Positions 42,381 through 51,741 of a DNA stretch of 64,000 bases are shown here, in pieces. The translations under genes were made by a program, and so were the position numbers. Source of the stretch: Pseudomonas sp. PSKL.D1 (GTDB lineage: Bacteria; Pseudomonadota; Gammaproteobacteria; Pseudomonadales; Pseudomonadaceae); contig NZ_CP118607.1 in assembly GCF_028898945.1 (NCBI RefSeq), positions 1,116,001 to 1,180,000 of the forward strand. The letters run 5' to 3'. A model generated the notes under the pieces. The model was not told the DNA's origin. It was given only the letters and a program-made list of their open reading frames with translations, and made no database searches. Numbering within the stretch: the stretch's first letter is position 1; each line of letters opens with the position of its first letter.

Positions 42381-44078
42381 CTAGGCCTCTGGCGCTTTAC
42401 GCTGCCTGTTCCGCCACACCCGGTATGCCCGAATCCCCGCCCTGACGGAGCCGAACAGCAGCTTCTCCTCCATTTCCCGCGCCATCCCCGAGCGCACCAG
42501 CATGCGCAGGAACGTGCCGCGAGCGCGGGCGATGGCAAAGTGGATACCTTGGGCAGCCAGGGTGTCACGCACCTCCCGCAGGGCCGCAATGCCGCTGACG
42601 TCGATGCTGCTTACCGCTTCGGCGTCGAACAGTACGGCCTGGGGTTGGGCCTGGCTTTGCACGGCTTCGAGCAGGCGCATCTTGAAGTAGTCGGCGTTGA
42701 AGAACAGGATTGCGTCGTCGAAGCGGTACACCACCAGGCCCGGGACGGTGCGCGCCTCCTTGTGCTTGCGAATGTCGACCTGGCCTTCAGTGCCCGGTAA
42801 CCAGCCCAACACGGCATCGGTGGGCTGATAGATGCTGTAGAGCAAACGCAAGATCGCCAAGGTCACGGCAAACACGATACCCGGCAGCACGCCCAGGCCG
42901 AGCACGCCGGCTGTGGTCAGCAGGCACAACCAGAACTCGAAACGGCTCAGGCGTTTTATGCGGCCTAACGAGCGGATGTCGATAAGCCCCCAGCCGGCCA
43001 TTAGCAGCACAGCACCGAGTGCTGCTTGTGGGATCCATGCCATGGGGGCGGTGAAGAACAGCAGGATCAGGGCAATTACCATGGCCGCAATGATGCCGAC
43101 CAGCTGGCTTTTGCCGCCCACCATGTCATTGACGGCGGTACGCGAGTCGGCACCACTGATGGCAAAGCCTTGTGACAGGCCCGCCGCCAGGTTGCTCACG
43201 CCCAGAGCGACGAACTCGTGGTTGGCGTTTATGGCGTAGCCATGCCGTGCGGCAAAGCTGCGGGCCGTGAGCATGGCGCTGCAGAAACTGACCGTGGCGA
43301 TACCCAGTGCGTCGCGCAGCAGGCTCTTGGTTTCTGCCAGGTTGCTTTGCGGCCACGCCAGTTGCGGCATGCCGGCGGGCACCGGGCCGAGGATGGCAAC
43401 ACCCAAACGGTCCAGGCCGAGCACCCCGGCCAGTACGGTAAACACAGCAACGGTGACCAGGGCTGCCGGTAGGCGAGGGTAACGGCGTGGCAGCCAGATC
43501 AACAGTGCCAGGCCGGCCATGCCGATCAGCAGCGTGAGCCAATGGATTTCGTTTAGGCGCTGGAAAAAATTGACCACGCTCAGCACGAAACCGTCACCTT
43601 CAATCTTGAACCCCACCACTTTGGACAGCTGCCCGGCGATCAGGCTCAGGCCGATGCCATTGAGGTAGCCGATGAGGATTGGCCGCGAGAAGAAGCTGGC
43701 AATGAATCCGGCCCGCGCCACGCCCGCGGCAATCAGCATCATCCCTACCAGCACGGTAACGATGACTGACAGTTCGGCTATGCGCTGTGGATCGCCCATG
43801 GCCAGCGGCGCCACCGCACCGGCTATCATCGCGCAGGTGGCCGCGTCGGGGCCGACCATCAATTGGCGTGAGCTGCCTACCAAGGCATAGACCATCATCG
43901 GCAGCACGCAGGCATACAGGCCATATTGAGGCGGCAGGCCAACGATCTGCGCATAGGCAATGGCAATGGGGATCTGGATTGCCGCCACCGACAACCCGGC
44001 CTGCAGGTCGGCATGGAACCACTCGCGACGATAGTGCAGCAGGTTGGCCAGGCCCGGCAGCCAGCGGGAGAGAAACAT
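42381..44078 (-). CDS. SulP-family anion transporter with STAS domain
   Basis: SLC26/SulP transporter of 565 aa. The N-terminal membrane domain has the family signature AIAYAQIVGLPPQYGLYACV and about 10-14 hydrophobic segments. The C-terminal cytoplasmic STAS domain includes AVLFDAEAVSSIDVSGIAAL. It may carry sulfate, bicarbonate or a dicarboxylate such as fumarate (DauA-like); substrate is not decidable. I chose ATG 44078 because AAAGGA is 6 bp upstream; the ATG at 44084 would be too close to that site. Confidence 0.9.
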   Translation of the reverse strand: MFLSRWLPGLANLLHYRREWFHADLQAGLSVAAIQIPIAIAYAQIVGLPPQYGLYACVLPMMVYALVGSSRQLMVGPDAATCAMIAGAVAPLAMGDPQRIAELSVIVTVLVGMMLIAAGVARAGFIASFFSRPILIGYLNGIGLSLIAGQLSKVVGFKIEGDGFVLSVVNFFQRLNEIHWLTLLIGMAGLALLIWLPRRYPRLPAALVTVAVFTVLAGVLGLDRLGVAILGPVPAGMPQLAWPQSNLAETKSLLRDALGIATVSFCSAMLTARSFAARHGYAINANHEFVALGVSNLAAGLSQGFAISGADSRTAVNDMVGGKSQLVGIIAAMVIALILLFFTAPMAWIPQAALGAVLLMAGWGLIDIRSLGRIKRLSRFEFWLCLLTTAGVLGLGVLPGIVFAVTLAILRLLYSIYQPTDAVLGWLPGTEGQVDIRKHKEARTVPGLVVYRFDDAILFFNADYFKMRLLEAVQSQAQPQAVLFDAEAVSSIDVSGIAALREVRDTLAAQGIHFAIARARGTFLRMLVRSGMAREMEEKLLFGSVRAGIRAYRVWRNRQRKAPEA

Positions 44079-44141
44079 GCGCATTCCTTTCGATATGTTT
44101 CGCGGGTGCGTAAAGCATATGCGCAAAGGACGGCAAAAACG

Positions 44142-44165
44142 AAAAAAGGAGCCAAGGCTCCTTTT
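44142..44165 (-). terminator. Rho-independent terminator after tRNA-Gly
   Basis: GGAGCC-AA-GGCTCC stem flanked by A and T runs, so the whole unit reads AAAAGGAGCCAAGGCTCC then TTTT and can work on both strands. It is 44 bp downstream of the tRNA on the minus strand, where TTTTTT follows the stem. Confidence 0.85.
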
Positions 44166-44208
44166 GACAGCAGTGACGTTACCGGAACGCCATGCGGGGA
44201 ATGCGATT

Positions 44209-44282
44209 TGGAGCGGGTAGAGGGAATCGAACCCTCAACTAAAGCTTGGGAAGCTTTCGTTTTGCCACTAAACTATACCCGC
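44209..44282 (-). tRNA. tRNA-Gly (anticodon UCC)
   Basis: Minus-strand cloverleaf of 74 nt with encoded CCA. Acceptor stem GCGGGTA pairs with TACCCGC, discriminator T. D arm TAGTTTAGTGGCAAAAC, anticodon loop CTTCCCA (anticodon TCC) on stem AAAGC/GCTTT, and T arm GAGGGTTCGATTCCCTC. A terminator follows at 44142-44165. No integrase gene or duplicated 3' end is seen nearby. Confidence 0.97.
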
Positions 44283-44390
44283 TTGATGTTCGCCTTTTTA
44301 CCAGAACCTACCTCGAATTAGAAGCCCCGGTTATTAAAAAGCTGTCGGCGCCCATAGCCTGCGGGTAATGGCTACAGGACGCCGATGCGC

Positions 44391-45275
44391 TCAGATGGCC
44401 AATGCATGCTGTCCCTGCGTATACGTGTTGCGTTGACGGGACTCGCGCACGGTCGGTTTGAGGAAGCCGAGCATGGCGCTGCGGGTATCTTCACAGGCGC
44501 TTTTGTGTTCCATGTCGAGGAAGTGGCCGGCATCGCGAATCACACTGAACTGGCTGTTGCCCACGTGCTTGCCAAACTGCCGGGCATCTTCAACGGTGGT
44601 GTACTCGTCACGGTCGCCGTTGATGAACAGTACCGGGATGTTGATGTTGCGTGCGCCGTTCAGTGCCCGTTCCAGGTCATGCTGCAGCACTTGATTGATG
44701 TGGAAATGCATCTGCGCATACTCGTGGCTGTCCAGGCTGCTGACATGCCGGTAATTGAAACGCTTGAACAGTGACGGCAGGTGCTTGCCGATGGTGTCGT
44801 TCACCAGGTTGCCAACCTGGTAGCGGTCGCAGGCGGCCAGGTACTGGCAACCGCGCTCCAGGTAGTCGCGCATCGGCTCGTTGATCACCGGCGAGAACGA
44901 ACTGACCACGGCCTTCTTCACCAGGCGTGGCTGGTGCGCCAGCGCCAGCAGGGTGCAGGCACCGCCCCAGGAAAACGACATCACATGGTCGGCCTGGAAG
45001 TGCTCGATCAGCTCAAGGAGGATGTGCGCCTCGGTTTCCTTGGTGATCAGCCGTTCCTGGCGGTTGTGTGGCTTGGACTTGCCAGCATAGGGTTGGTCGT
45101 ACAGCACGACGTTGAACTGCGGGTGCAGGTTGCGCACCGTCTGGGCGAACGAGGCTGTGGTGGCCAGCGACCCGTTGATCAGGATGATCGTCTTTTCGGC
45201 CGCATCCGCGCGATAGAACTCCGTGTAAACCCGATACTGACCTTGGATATCAAGTACAGCAATTTCTGGCCTCAT
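44391..45275 (-). CDS. phaG: (R)-3-hydroxydecanoyl-ACP:CoA transacylase/thioesterase PhaG
   Basis: Alpha/beta-hydrolase-fold protein of 294 aa that links fatty acid synthesis to medium-chain polyhydroxyalkanoate formation. The nucleophile elbow FSWGGA has S102. The acyltransferase motif H-x4-D is present as H177-VSSL-D182. AGHFLDMEH near the C-terminus has the expected histidine. The sequence and length match P. putida PhaG as I remember it. The related rhamnolipid gene rhlA has the same fold, but no rhlB follows here. Monocistronic. Confidence 0.93.
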   Translation of the reverse strand: MRPEIAVLDIQGQYRVYTEFYRADAAEKTIILINGSLATTASFAQTVRNLHPQFNVVLYDQPYAGKSKPHNRQERLITKETEAHILLELIEHFQADHVMSFSWGGACTLLALAHQPRLVKKAVVSSFSPVINEPMRDYLERGCQYLAACDRYQVGNLVNDTIGKHLPSLFKRFNYRHVSSLDSHEYAQMHFHINQVLQHDLERALNGARNINIPVLFINGDRDEYTTVEDARQFGKHVGNSQFSVIRDAGHFLDMEHKSACEDTRSAMLGFLKPTVRESRQRNTYTQGQHALAI

Positions 45276-45621
45276 GTCATCGACTCCTGGCGCAAAAAGG
45301 GTATTCGCGTCACCTAGGGTGCACGTGCTTTATGACAGGTAGGCATTTGCCTGAAGAAAAATCCGGGGCCCTGTGTCGATCCTTCGTACACGTGTCGACG
45401 GCATTGTTTTAGGCGGGCAATTTGCCGTGCCCCATGGCATCTAGGCCTTGGGTAGCCGGCAAAAGGTGTCTTCGACTGCGGCTGTGACTGGCAGGTCACA
45501 TGCAGACTGACGATTTGGATTCAAGCAGCAGGGTGAGGATCCCGCAAGTGCCGTTCAGGGAATTTTGTGACTTTTGCTGCTGGACGGTCGTATGACGACA
45601 TCGCGGCCTGCAATGGCCGAC
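45276..45621. other. 346-bp non-coding region upstream of phaG
   Basis: Between phaG and the RsuA-type gene, both on the minus strand. It should hold the phaG promoter, but I cannot pick a clear -35/-10 or -24/-12 pair. No RNA gene, REP copy or convincing small gene is seen. Confidence 0.5.
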
Positions 45622-46314
45622 CTAGACAGTGGCGACTTCTGCATCCGTCAGCATCCTGAATGCCCCCGGTGCCAGGTCTGGGTCTAATCGGATCGCGCCC
45701 ATGCTCTCACGATGCAACCCCACCACCTTGTTGTCGAAATGCCCGAACATGCGTTTGACCTGGTGGTACCGCCCCTCCACGATCGCCAGCCGTGCCCGGC
45801 GCGGGCCGAGGATGTCGAGCTGGGCGGGCTGGGTGGTGAGGTTTTCGAAGGCGAAATAAAACCCTTCAAGAAACTTGGCGACATAGTGCTCGCCAATGTC
45901 GTCCTCGGTTTCGACCAGGTAATGCTTGGGCAGCTTGGTGGCGGGCTGGGTGAGGCGCCGTGACCATTGACCATCGTTGGTCAGAATCATCAGCCCGGTT
46001 GTATTGAAGTCCAGCCGACCGGCGATGTGCAGGCCGTCGCGCACATCGGCGGGCAGCAAGTCCAGCACCGTGGGGTGTTGCGGGTCCTGGGTGGCGCTGA
46101 CGCAACCAGCGGGTTTGTGCAGCATCAGGTAGCGGGCCGGTCGGCCTGCCTGCAGCAGTTGATCGTCCACCTCCACGCGGCTGAACTCGCGCACCTCGGC
46201 TTGAGGGTCGGTCACTACTTCGTCGTCTACCCGGACACGGCGCTGCACCAGCAGCAGGCGCACTTGCTGGCGGTTGTAGCAGGGCAGGTTGGCAAGAAAA
46301 CGGTCGAGGCGCAT
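45622..46314 (-). CDS. rsuA: 16S rRNA pseudouridine synthase, RsuA family
   Basis: Protein of 230 aa (same length as E. coli RsuA). The N-terminal S4 RNA-binding domain is MRLDRFLANLPCYNRQQVRL. The catalytic core has the aspartate in AGRLDFNTTGLMILTND, and GRYHQVKRMFGHF is the usual C-terminal motif of the RsuA/RluB/E/F group. Expected to isomerise U516 of 16S rRNA. RluE is a less likely alternative because of the S4 domain. The start at ATG 46314 gives a standard S4 N-terminus; it does not overlap the gene upstream. Confidence 0.85.
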   Translation of the reverse strand: MRLDRFLANLPCYNRQQVRLLLVQRRVRVDDEVVTDPQAEVREFSRVEVDDQLLQAGRPARYLMLHKPAGCVSATQDPQHPTVLDLLPADVRDGLHIAGRLDFNTTGLMILTNDGQWSRRLTQPATKLPKHYLVETEDDIGEHYVAKFLEGFYFAFENLTTQPAQLDILGPRRARLAIVEGRYHQVKRMFGHFDNKVVGLHRESMGAIRLDPDLAPGAFRMLTDAEVATV

Positions 46315-46348
46315 GGTGACGATGGGGCAGGGCTGGCGGGGGCGCAGT

Positions 46349-46573
46349 CTAGCGGTTTTCCTCATCGGTTTGCAGGCCGTTGAGCTGGTCAAGCACCTGG
46401 GCGCAGCGCGGGCACAGGCAGGATTTGTCTTGCAACTGTGCTGGCAGGGCCTTGAGCACGGCAGGGTCGATGGTCACGCCATAGCACCAGCAGGCCTGGG
46501 TAGCGCTGCGAGGGTCGGCCAGGGTGCACTGGTTGAGGGCGCCACAGGCGGGGCAGTGCTGGCTTTCATTCAT
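46349..46573 (-). CDS. Cysteine-rich CWC family protein, 74 aa
   Basis: Small protein with CPACGALNQC at residues 7-16, a central CWCYG and a distal CLCPRCAQVL: eight or so cysteines arranged as a likely zinc-ribbon. This matches the Cys_rich_CWC family of unknown function. Its start overlaps the end of the diguanylate cyclase gene by 8 bp, and it ends 34 bp before the pseudouridine synthase, so the three may be one transcript. Function is not known. Confidence 0.85.
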   Translation of the reverse strand: MNESQHCPACGALNQCTLADPRSATQACWCYGVTIDPAVLKALPAQLQDKSCLCPRCAQVLDQLNGLQTDEENR

Positions 46574-48056
46574 GGTCTGGTCCGAGTGTTTCACTGCAAA
46601 CGCGGTTGCGGCCGCTCTGCTTGGCACGGTAAAGCGCACGGTCGGCGCGGGTCAGCAAGGTGTGCAAGGTATCGCCGGTTTGCAAACCGCTCAGGCCGAT
46701 GCTGGTGGTCAGGCGCAGCGGTTGCTCGTCGTAGTTGAAGGTCAGCTGTTCGGTGCGGCGGCGGATCTTTTCTGCCACATCGATGGCCTGCCTGCCTTCG
46801 GCTTCGCGCAGCAACACGATGAACTCCTCGCCACCCCAGCGGCAGAGTATATCCGACTGGCGCAGGCTGCCTTGCAGCACGTTTGCGAACTGGCGCAGCA
46901 CTTCGTCGCCTGCCAGGTGGCCATGGGTGTCGTTGAGCACCTTGAAATGGTCGAGGTCGATCAGCAGCGCCACCAAGGGCGCGCAGTCACGCTGAGCTTC
47001 CTGCAACGCTTGGGCAGCCAGCAAGTCGAAACTGCGCCGGTTGGGCAGGCCGGTAAGGCTGTCGAGGGTGGCCAGTGCCTCGGTGCTGGCCTGGTGGCGC
47101 CGGATCATGGCGTGCAGTAACGACAGCACCACCAGGGTGATCATCGTGCAGATGGCCAGGTTCAGGTACAACGAGTGGCGGATGCGGTCCAGAGTCCCGG
47201 CCTCGCGCTTGTCCACCAACAGGTACCAGTTCAGCTCCGGCAGCTGCCGCACATTCAGAAAATGGCTGTGCCCGGCACTGTCGGCGTACTCGTGGCTGCC
47301 TTCACCTGGCACATTGTGCTGTGCCAGTACCTCGTTCAGTTCGGGATTGTCGCTCAGCGACTGGCCAACCCGCAGGCCATGCGGGCCGCCATCGGAGCCA
47401 GTCAGCAGTACCTTGCCATTGCTGTCAGTGAAAAACACCGAGCGCTGGTAGCGCCGCTGGTACTTGTCGATCAACTGGACCACCGACGCCACGCTCAGCC
47501 CCACGCCGGCAGCCCCAATGAAGCCTTGCTGATAATCCATCACCTTGTAGTTGATGAACACCGTGAGGCTGTCCTGGTTGGCCATGTCCAGGTCAACGTT
47601 GATCTCGTAAGGCGCCTTCAGATCGCGCAGGCGGAAGTACCAGGCATCGCGCCATGTGCCGGGTTCGACCTTCTTGAGCACGCCTTTGGCCTGGTAGTAG
47701 GTCAGGCTGCGGTCGGAGACGAAGAAGGAGGTGAAGGTGTCCTGCTTGCCCATGACTTCGCGCAGGTAGCGGGTGATGCGCCGAGTGTCCTGCTCGCCGG
47801 CCAGCACCCAGTCCCGCAGGAAAGTATCCTGAGCCATCATCGAGGCAATCAGAACAGGGCGAATGAGGTCTTTCTGGATCTCCGAATACACCGTGTCGGA
47901 GGTGAGCGGTAACTCGGTATTGATGATGCCGTCGCGAATTGCGCCGCGCGAAGCGAAGTAGCTCAGCAGCGAAGTGCCAAGAAAGCCGCAGGCCAGCAGT
48001 ATCAGCAGGGCGAAGGTCAACGAGCGCTGTGAGAACAGGGCAGAGCGTGCAGGCAT
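46566..48056 (-). CDS. Membrane diguanylate cyclase (dCache-GGDEF)
   Basis: Protein of 496 aa. TM1 lies around residues 12-32, a periplasmic Cache sensor around 40-300, TM2 around 305-325, and a GGDEF domain after LDSLTGLPNRRSFDLL. The active site is RWGGEEF, so cyclic di-GMP synthesis is expected. RQSD lies five residues before GGEEF, giving an intact inhibitory I-site. No EAL domain. The ligand of the Cache domain is unknown. Confidence 0.93.
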   Translation of the reverse strand: MPARSALFSQRSLTFALLILLACGFLGTSLLSYFASRGAIRDGIINTELPLTSDTVYSEIQKDLIRPVLIASMMAQDTFLRDWVLAGEQDTRRITRYLREVMGKQDTFTSFFVSDRSLTYYQAKGVLKKVEPGTWRDAWYFRLRDLKAPYEINVDLDMANQDSLTVFINYKVMDYQQGFIGAAGVGLSVASVVQLIDKYQRRYQRSVFFTDSNGKVLLTGSDGGPHGLRVGQSLSDNPELNEVLAQHNVPGEGSHEYADSAGHSHFLNVRQLPELNWYLLVDKREAGTLDRIRHSLYLNLAICTMITLVVLSLLHAMIRRHQASTEALATLDSLTGLPNRRSFDLLAAQALQEAQRDCAPLVALLIDLDHFKVLNDTHGHLAGDEVLRQFANVLQGSLRQSDILCRWGGEEFIVLLREAEGRQAIDVAEKIRRRTEQLTFNYDEQPLRLTTSIGLSGLQTGDTLHTLLTRADRALYRAKQSGRNRVCSETLGPDHE

Positions 48057-48267
48057 GATCGTCCCGTGATATGTGCCAGGTGGCTCATTCTAGTGAGATG
48101 ACCGGAAAAAGACTGCATGTATTTTAGGGGCTTGCCGAGCTGTTTCAAATTGTTGCTGAAATGGCACTGCACCTTGGCGTGACTGTCTTATTCATTGCCG
48201 ATGAACGCTTTCCATCGGCGCCCGCCAGCGCCGCTGCACGGGCACCCCTGCGGTCCAGGAGGCCGCC

Positions 48268-48708
48268 ATGTCCTATCGAATTCTGTTGGTCGCCCTGCTG
48301 GGTCTGATGACTACCGCCTGCGTGCCCTATTACGAGGGCGGCAGCTATTACCGGTCGGATTACTACACCTCTGATCGCTATGTGGCGCCGGGCTATTACC
48401 GTTATGACCGCTACTACGTGGCGCCGCAGCCGCGCTATTACTACCAGCCAGCGCCGCGTTACTACCGCCCCGCACCGGTGCCGCAATACCGGCCTCATCC
48501 GCAGCCGGGGATGAACCAGTGGCACGGCAACCCGCGCAATGACTACGGCAATCGCCAGCGGTACGACTACGGGCGCGACCGCGACCGCCATGATTACCGC
48601 AATGACAGCCGGCGTTATCAGAACGATCGCTGGCATTCCAATGGGCGTGGGGATCGTGACCGCCGGCCAGACGGGGGCCGGGGGCAAGACCGGAACTGGC
48701 AGCGGTGA
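48268..48708 (+). CDS. Tyr/Arg-rich low-complexity exported protein, 146 aa
   Basis: The N-terminus MSYRILLVALLGLMTTACVP looks like a signal peptide with a lipobox-like end (C18, although the -3 residue is a threonine). The rest is highly biased: residues 20-80 are rich in Y, P and R (YYRPAPVPQYRPHP), and residues 85-146 are rich in D, R, N and G (YGRDRDRHDYRNDSRR). It may be a surface or periplasmic lipoprotein that is mostly disordered. No family recognised. A strong hairpin follows the stop. Confidence 0.75.
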   Translation: MSYRILLVALLGLMTTACVPYYEGGSYYRSDYYTSDRYVAPGYYRYDRYYVAPQPRYYYQPAPRYYRPAPVPQYRPHPQPGMNQWHGNPRNDYGNRQRYDYGRDRDRHDYRNDSRRYQNDRWHSNGRGDRDRRPDGGRGQDRNWQR

Positions 48709-48713
48709 TCTGG

Positions 48714-48736
48714 AAGGGGTTGCCTGGCAACCCCTT
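48714..48736. terminator. Bidirectional hairpin between convergent genes
   Basis: AAGGGGTTGCC (48714-48724) pairs fully with GGCAACCCCTT (48726-48736). It lies between the stops of the Tyr/Arg-rich gene (plus) and the enoyl-CoA hydratase-family gene (minus), so it can end both transcripts. Confidence 0.75.
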
Positions 48737-49842
48737 CAACCCAAGTCAGCCAGCGGGTGGCGCCCTTCCCACACCTTGCTGAAATGCGCCTCTACCACCG
48801 CCGCTGGCACCTGCGCCACATCCGGCCAGTGCCAGCGCGGTTGGTTGTCTTTGTCCAGCAAGCGGGCGCGCACGCCTTCGCTGAATTCCGGGTGACGGCA
48901 GCAGTTGAGGCTCATGCTGTATTCCATCTGGAACACCTGAGCCAGTGACAGGTGCCGTGCCCGACGAATCTGTTCCCAGACCAGGTGTGCCGTCAGCGGG
49001 CACCCGTCATGCAGCCGTTGCCCTGCTGCAGCCAGCAATGGATCGGCGTGGTGTTTCAGACTATCCAGCGCTCGCCAAGCCGCGGCGGGGTCCGCCACAT
49101 CCAGCAGGTCGTCGATCATTTTGCGCCTGGGCAACCATTGTGCCTCGGGCAGCTCGGCCCAGGCGCGATGCTGTTCAGCCTTCAGCAGGCTGTTAAGTTG
49201 CAGTTCGGTTTGCTCCTGCCAGTTCAGTTGCAGCAGTTCTTCGATCAGGGCGTCCTGCTGGTGCTCGCCCAGAAACCGGTCAGCCAAACCGAGATCGAGT
49301 GCATCACGGGCGTTCATGGGGGCTCCGGTCAGCCCCAGAAACAGCCCAAGTTTGCCTGGCAGGCGGGCGAGGAACCAACTGGCGCCCACGTCGGGGTACA
49401 GCCCTATGCTGACCTCGGGCATCGCCAACCGGCTGCTGGGTGTGACGATGCGCACACTGGCACCTTGCAGCAGCCCCATGCCGCCACCCAGCACATGGCC
49501 ATGCCCCCAACACAGCAAGGGCTTGGTGTAGGTATGCAGCAGATGGTCAAGGCGGTACTCGGCGGCAAAAAAAGTAGCTGCCAGCGGTGGCACGCTGCCG
49601 GGGTGCTCACGACAGGCCTGAGCCAGCGCCCGCACATCACCACCGGCGCAGAATGCCTTGGGGCCATTGCCTCGCAGCAGCACACATACGATGCCGGGGT
49701 CACGCGCCCATTCGTGCAAATGCTCGCCGAGCACTTCGATCATTGGCAGGTTGAGGGCATTGAGTGCCTGGGATGCATCCAGGCTGGCAATACCGATGCG
49801 GGCGCCGTCGGCGCCGGTGAGTACCTCGCAGTGAATGGCCAT
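48736..49842 (-). CDS. Enoyl-CoA hydratase/isomerase family protein (3-hydroxyisobutyryl-CoA hydrolase type)
   Basis: Crotonase-fold protein of 368 aa, the length of the HIBCH/ECH_2 branch and longer than a simple hydratase. Oxyanion-hole segments are [17 protein letters not shown] and [14 protein letters not shown]. The [20 protein letters not shown] stretch with its Glu and Asp is typical of 3-hydroxyisobutyryl-CoA hydrolase (valine breakdown). An ordinary hydratase activity cannot be excluded. Monocistronic, divergent from ung. Confidence 0.85.
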   Translation of the reverse strand: MAIHCEVLTGADGARIGIASLDASQALNALNLPMIEVLGEHLHEWARDPGIVCVLLRGNGPKAFCAGGDVRALAQACREHPGSVPPLAATFFAAEYRLDHLLHTYTKPLLCWGHGHVLGGGMGLLQGASVRIVTPSSRLAMPEVSIGLYPDVGASWFLARLPGKLGLFLGLTGAPMNARDALDLGLADRFLGEHQQDALIEELLQLNWQEQTELQLNSLLKAEQHRAWAELPEAQWLPRRKMIDDLLDVADPAAAWRALDSLKHHADPLLAAAGQRLHDGCPLTAHLVWEQIRRARHLSLAQVFQMEYSMSLNCCRHPEFSEGVRARLLDKDNQPRWHWPDVAQVPAAVVEAHFSKVWEGRHPLADLG

Positions 49843-49968
49843 GGACTACCTCGCTCAAGTCATTCCACCAGTATGGCCTGCATGGCCGATCATGCCGGTC
49901 GTCGGTCGGATCGATTGACAAGGGGGGATGGCTTACCTAGTGTCGCGCCATTGTTTACGGATGGCCCC

Positions 49969-50661
49969 ATGACTGACGACGACCGCATCAAACTCGAACC
50001 CAGCTGGAAGGCCGCGCTGCGCGCCGAGTTCGACCAGCCCTACATGCACCAGCTACGTGAATTCCTGCGCGAAGAGCATGCGGCGGGCAAGGAAATCTAC
50101 CCGCCGGGGCCGCTGATCTTCAATGCGCTCAACTCCACGCCGCTGGAGCAGGTCAAGGTGGTGATCCTCGGCCAGGACCCGTACCACGGCCCAGGCCAGG
50201 CCCATGGCCTGTGCTTTTCGGTGCAGCCCGGAGTGCCGACGCCTCCATCACTGGTGAACATCTACAAAGAGCTGCAGCGCGACCTGAACATCCCGATTGC
50301 CAGTCATGGCTACTTGCAAAGCTGGGCAGAGCAGGGCGTGTTGCTGCTGAACACGACCATGACCGTGGAACGCGCCAATGCCGCGTCGCATGCCAAAAAG
50401 GGCTGGGAGTTCTTCACCGACCGGATCATTCAGGTGGTCAGTGAACAATGCCCGAATGTGGTGTTCCTGCTGTGGGGGGCGCATGCCCAGAGCAAGCAGA
50501 AGTTGATCGATGGCACCAAACACCTGGTGCTCAAGTCGGTGCACCCGTCGCCGCTGTCGGCGTACCGAGGCTTCCTGGGCTGTGGGCATTTCAGCCGGGC
50601 AAACGGGTTTCTTGAGCAGCGTGGGCTGGCGCCGATCAATTGGGCGTTGCCGCCCTTGTAA
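49969..50661 (+). CDS. ung: Uracil-DNA glycosylase
   Basis: Family 1 uracil-DNA glycosylase of 230 aa that removes uracil from DNA for base excision repair. The water-activating motif [14 protein letters not shown] and the DNA-intercalation loop [18 protein letters not shown] are both intact. Length is normal. It stands alone between the divergent crotonase-fold gene and the convergent AbrB gene. Confidence 0.98.
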   Translation: MTDDDRIKLEPSWKAALRAEFDQPYMHQLREFLREEHAAGKEIYPPGPLIFNALNSTPLEQVKVVILGQDPYHGPGQAHGLCFSVQPGVPTPPSLVNIYKELQRDLNIPIASHGYLQSWAEQGVLLLNTTMTVERANAASHAKKGWEFFTDRIIQVVSEQCPNVVFLLWGAHAQSKQKLIDGTKHLVLKSVHPSPLSAYRGFLGCGHFSRANGFLEQRGLAPINWALPPL

Positions 50662-50712
50662 TTGATGAGCCGGGCAGAGTTGCGGGCTGTGCGGGGGCAG
50701 GCAAGTCCGCTG

Positions 50713-51741
50713 CTAGCGAGTTTGGTTCCATTTTCTGAACAATGGCTCTGCCAGGAACAGGACGAACAGCAGCCGCATCACCTGCAAAGCCGTTACCAGT
50801 GGCACCGACAGCTGCAGGGTTTCCGCCGTCAGGCTCATCTCGGCAATGCCGCCCGGCATCATGCCTAGCGTCAGCGACCGGAAGTCCAGCCCGGTCATCA
50901 GGCTCAGCCCCCACGCCGCACTGCCGGCAATTGCCATGCACAACGCCGTGGCTACCAGTGTGCGGCCCAGAAACGAGGGCGCACGGCGGAAGAACGCGCG
51001 GTTGAAATGGCAGGCCAGGCCGCTGCCGATCAGCCATTGGCCGATCTGGCTGGCGCCGTTGGGCAAGGCAATCTGCAGGTGGGCCACCAGGCTGACACTC
51101 GCTGCCACCAGCAATGGCCCGAACAGCCATGGGTTGGGCTGGCGCAGGCGTTGCCAGGCAAAGCCCATGGCAACACCCAGCGGTGCGATCAAGGCCAGCC
51201 AGGCCCAGCTCACGCTGCCGGCATGGTTGAGTGGTACGCCGTTACCCAGCAAAAACTTGAACAGCGCCGGCACACACAGCACCACCGCCAGCACCCGCAA
51301 ACTCTGCGCCGCCGCCACTTGGCTGAGCACCGCGCCATTGCGGGCGCCGAGGTTGACCATTTCACCCGAGCCGCCGGGCATGCTCGCAAAGAACGCGGTG
51401 GCACGGTCTTCACCAGTGCGCCGTAACAGCCAGACACCGATCACACTCGACAGGGTAGTGAATAGCGCCGCACCGACAATCAGCAGCCAATGACTGGCCA
51501 CCTGCTCGATCACCGCTGGGGTGAAGTGCAAGCCGATGCCCAGGCCGATAATGCATTGCCCGCACTTGCGGCCGTTGGGTATTTCCGACAGCTGCCAGGG
51601 CGTGAGGCAACGCACCAGGATGATCGCCAGCAACGAGCCGACCATCCATGGCAAAGGCCAGCCGACCTGGCTGGCGAGGTATCCGCCCGCCAGGCCGACC
51701 AGCCCGGTTGCCCAAAACAGCGGTAGTGACCGGTCAGGCAT
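50713..51741 (-). CDS. AbrB-family membrane protein
   Basis: Hydrophobic protein of 342 aa with about 10 membrane segments in two similar halves (AbrB duplication; PWMVGSLLAIILVRC and NPWLFGPLLVAASVSLVAHL are equivalent positions). Despite the name given to some relatives, it is not a transcription factor. Its start overlaps tctA by 8 bp, so it belongs to the citrate-uptake operon and may be an accessory permease. Function unproven. Confidence 0.85.
   Translation of the reverse strand: MPDRSLPLFWATGLVGLAGGYLASQVGWPLPWMVGSLLAIILVRCLTPWQLSEIPNGRKCGQCIIGLGIGLHFTPAVIEQVASHWLLIVGAALFTTLSSVIGVWLLRRTGEDRATAFFASMPGGSGEMVNLGARNGAVLSQVAAAQSLRVLAVVLCVPALFKFLLGNGVPLNHAGSVSWAWLALIAPLGVAMGFAWQRLRQPNPWLFGPLLVAASVSLVAHLQIALPNGASQIGQWLIGSGLACHFNRAFFRRAPSFLGRTLVATALCMAIAGSAAWGLSLMTGLDFRSLTLGMMPGGIAEMSLTAETLQLSVPLVTALQVMRLLFVLFLAEPLFRKWNQTR

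Noticed and set aside
44209..44282. tRNA-Gly as a genomic island attachment site
   Set aside because: No integrase gene on either side and no repeated tRNA 3' end was seen; flanking genes are ordinary.
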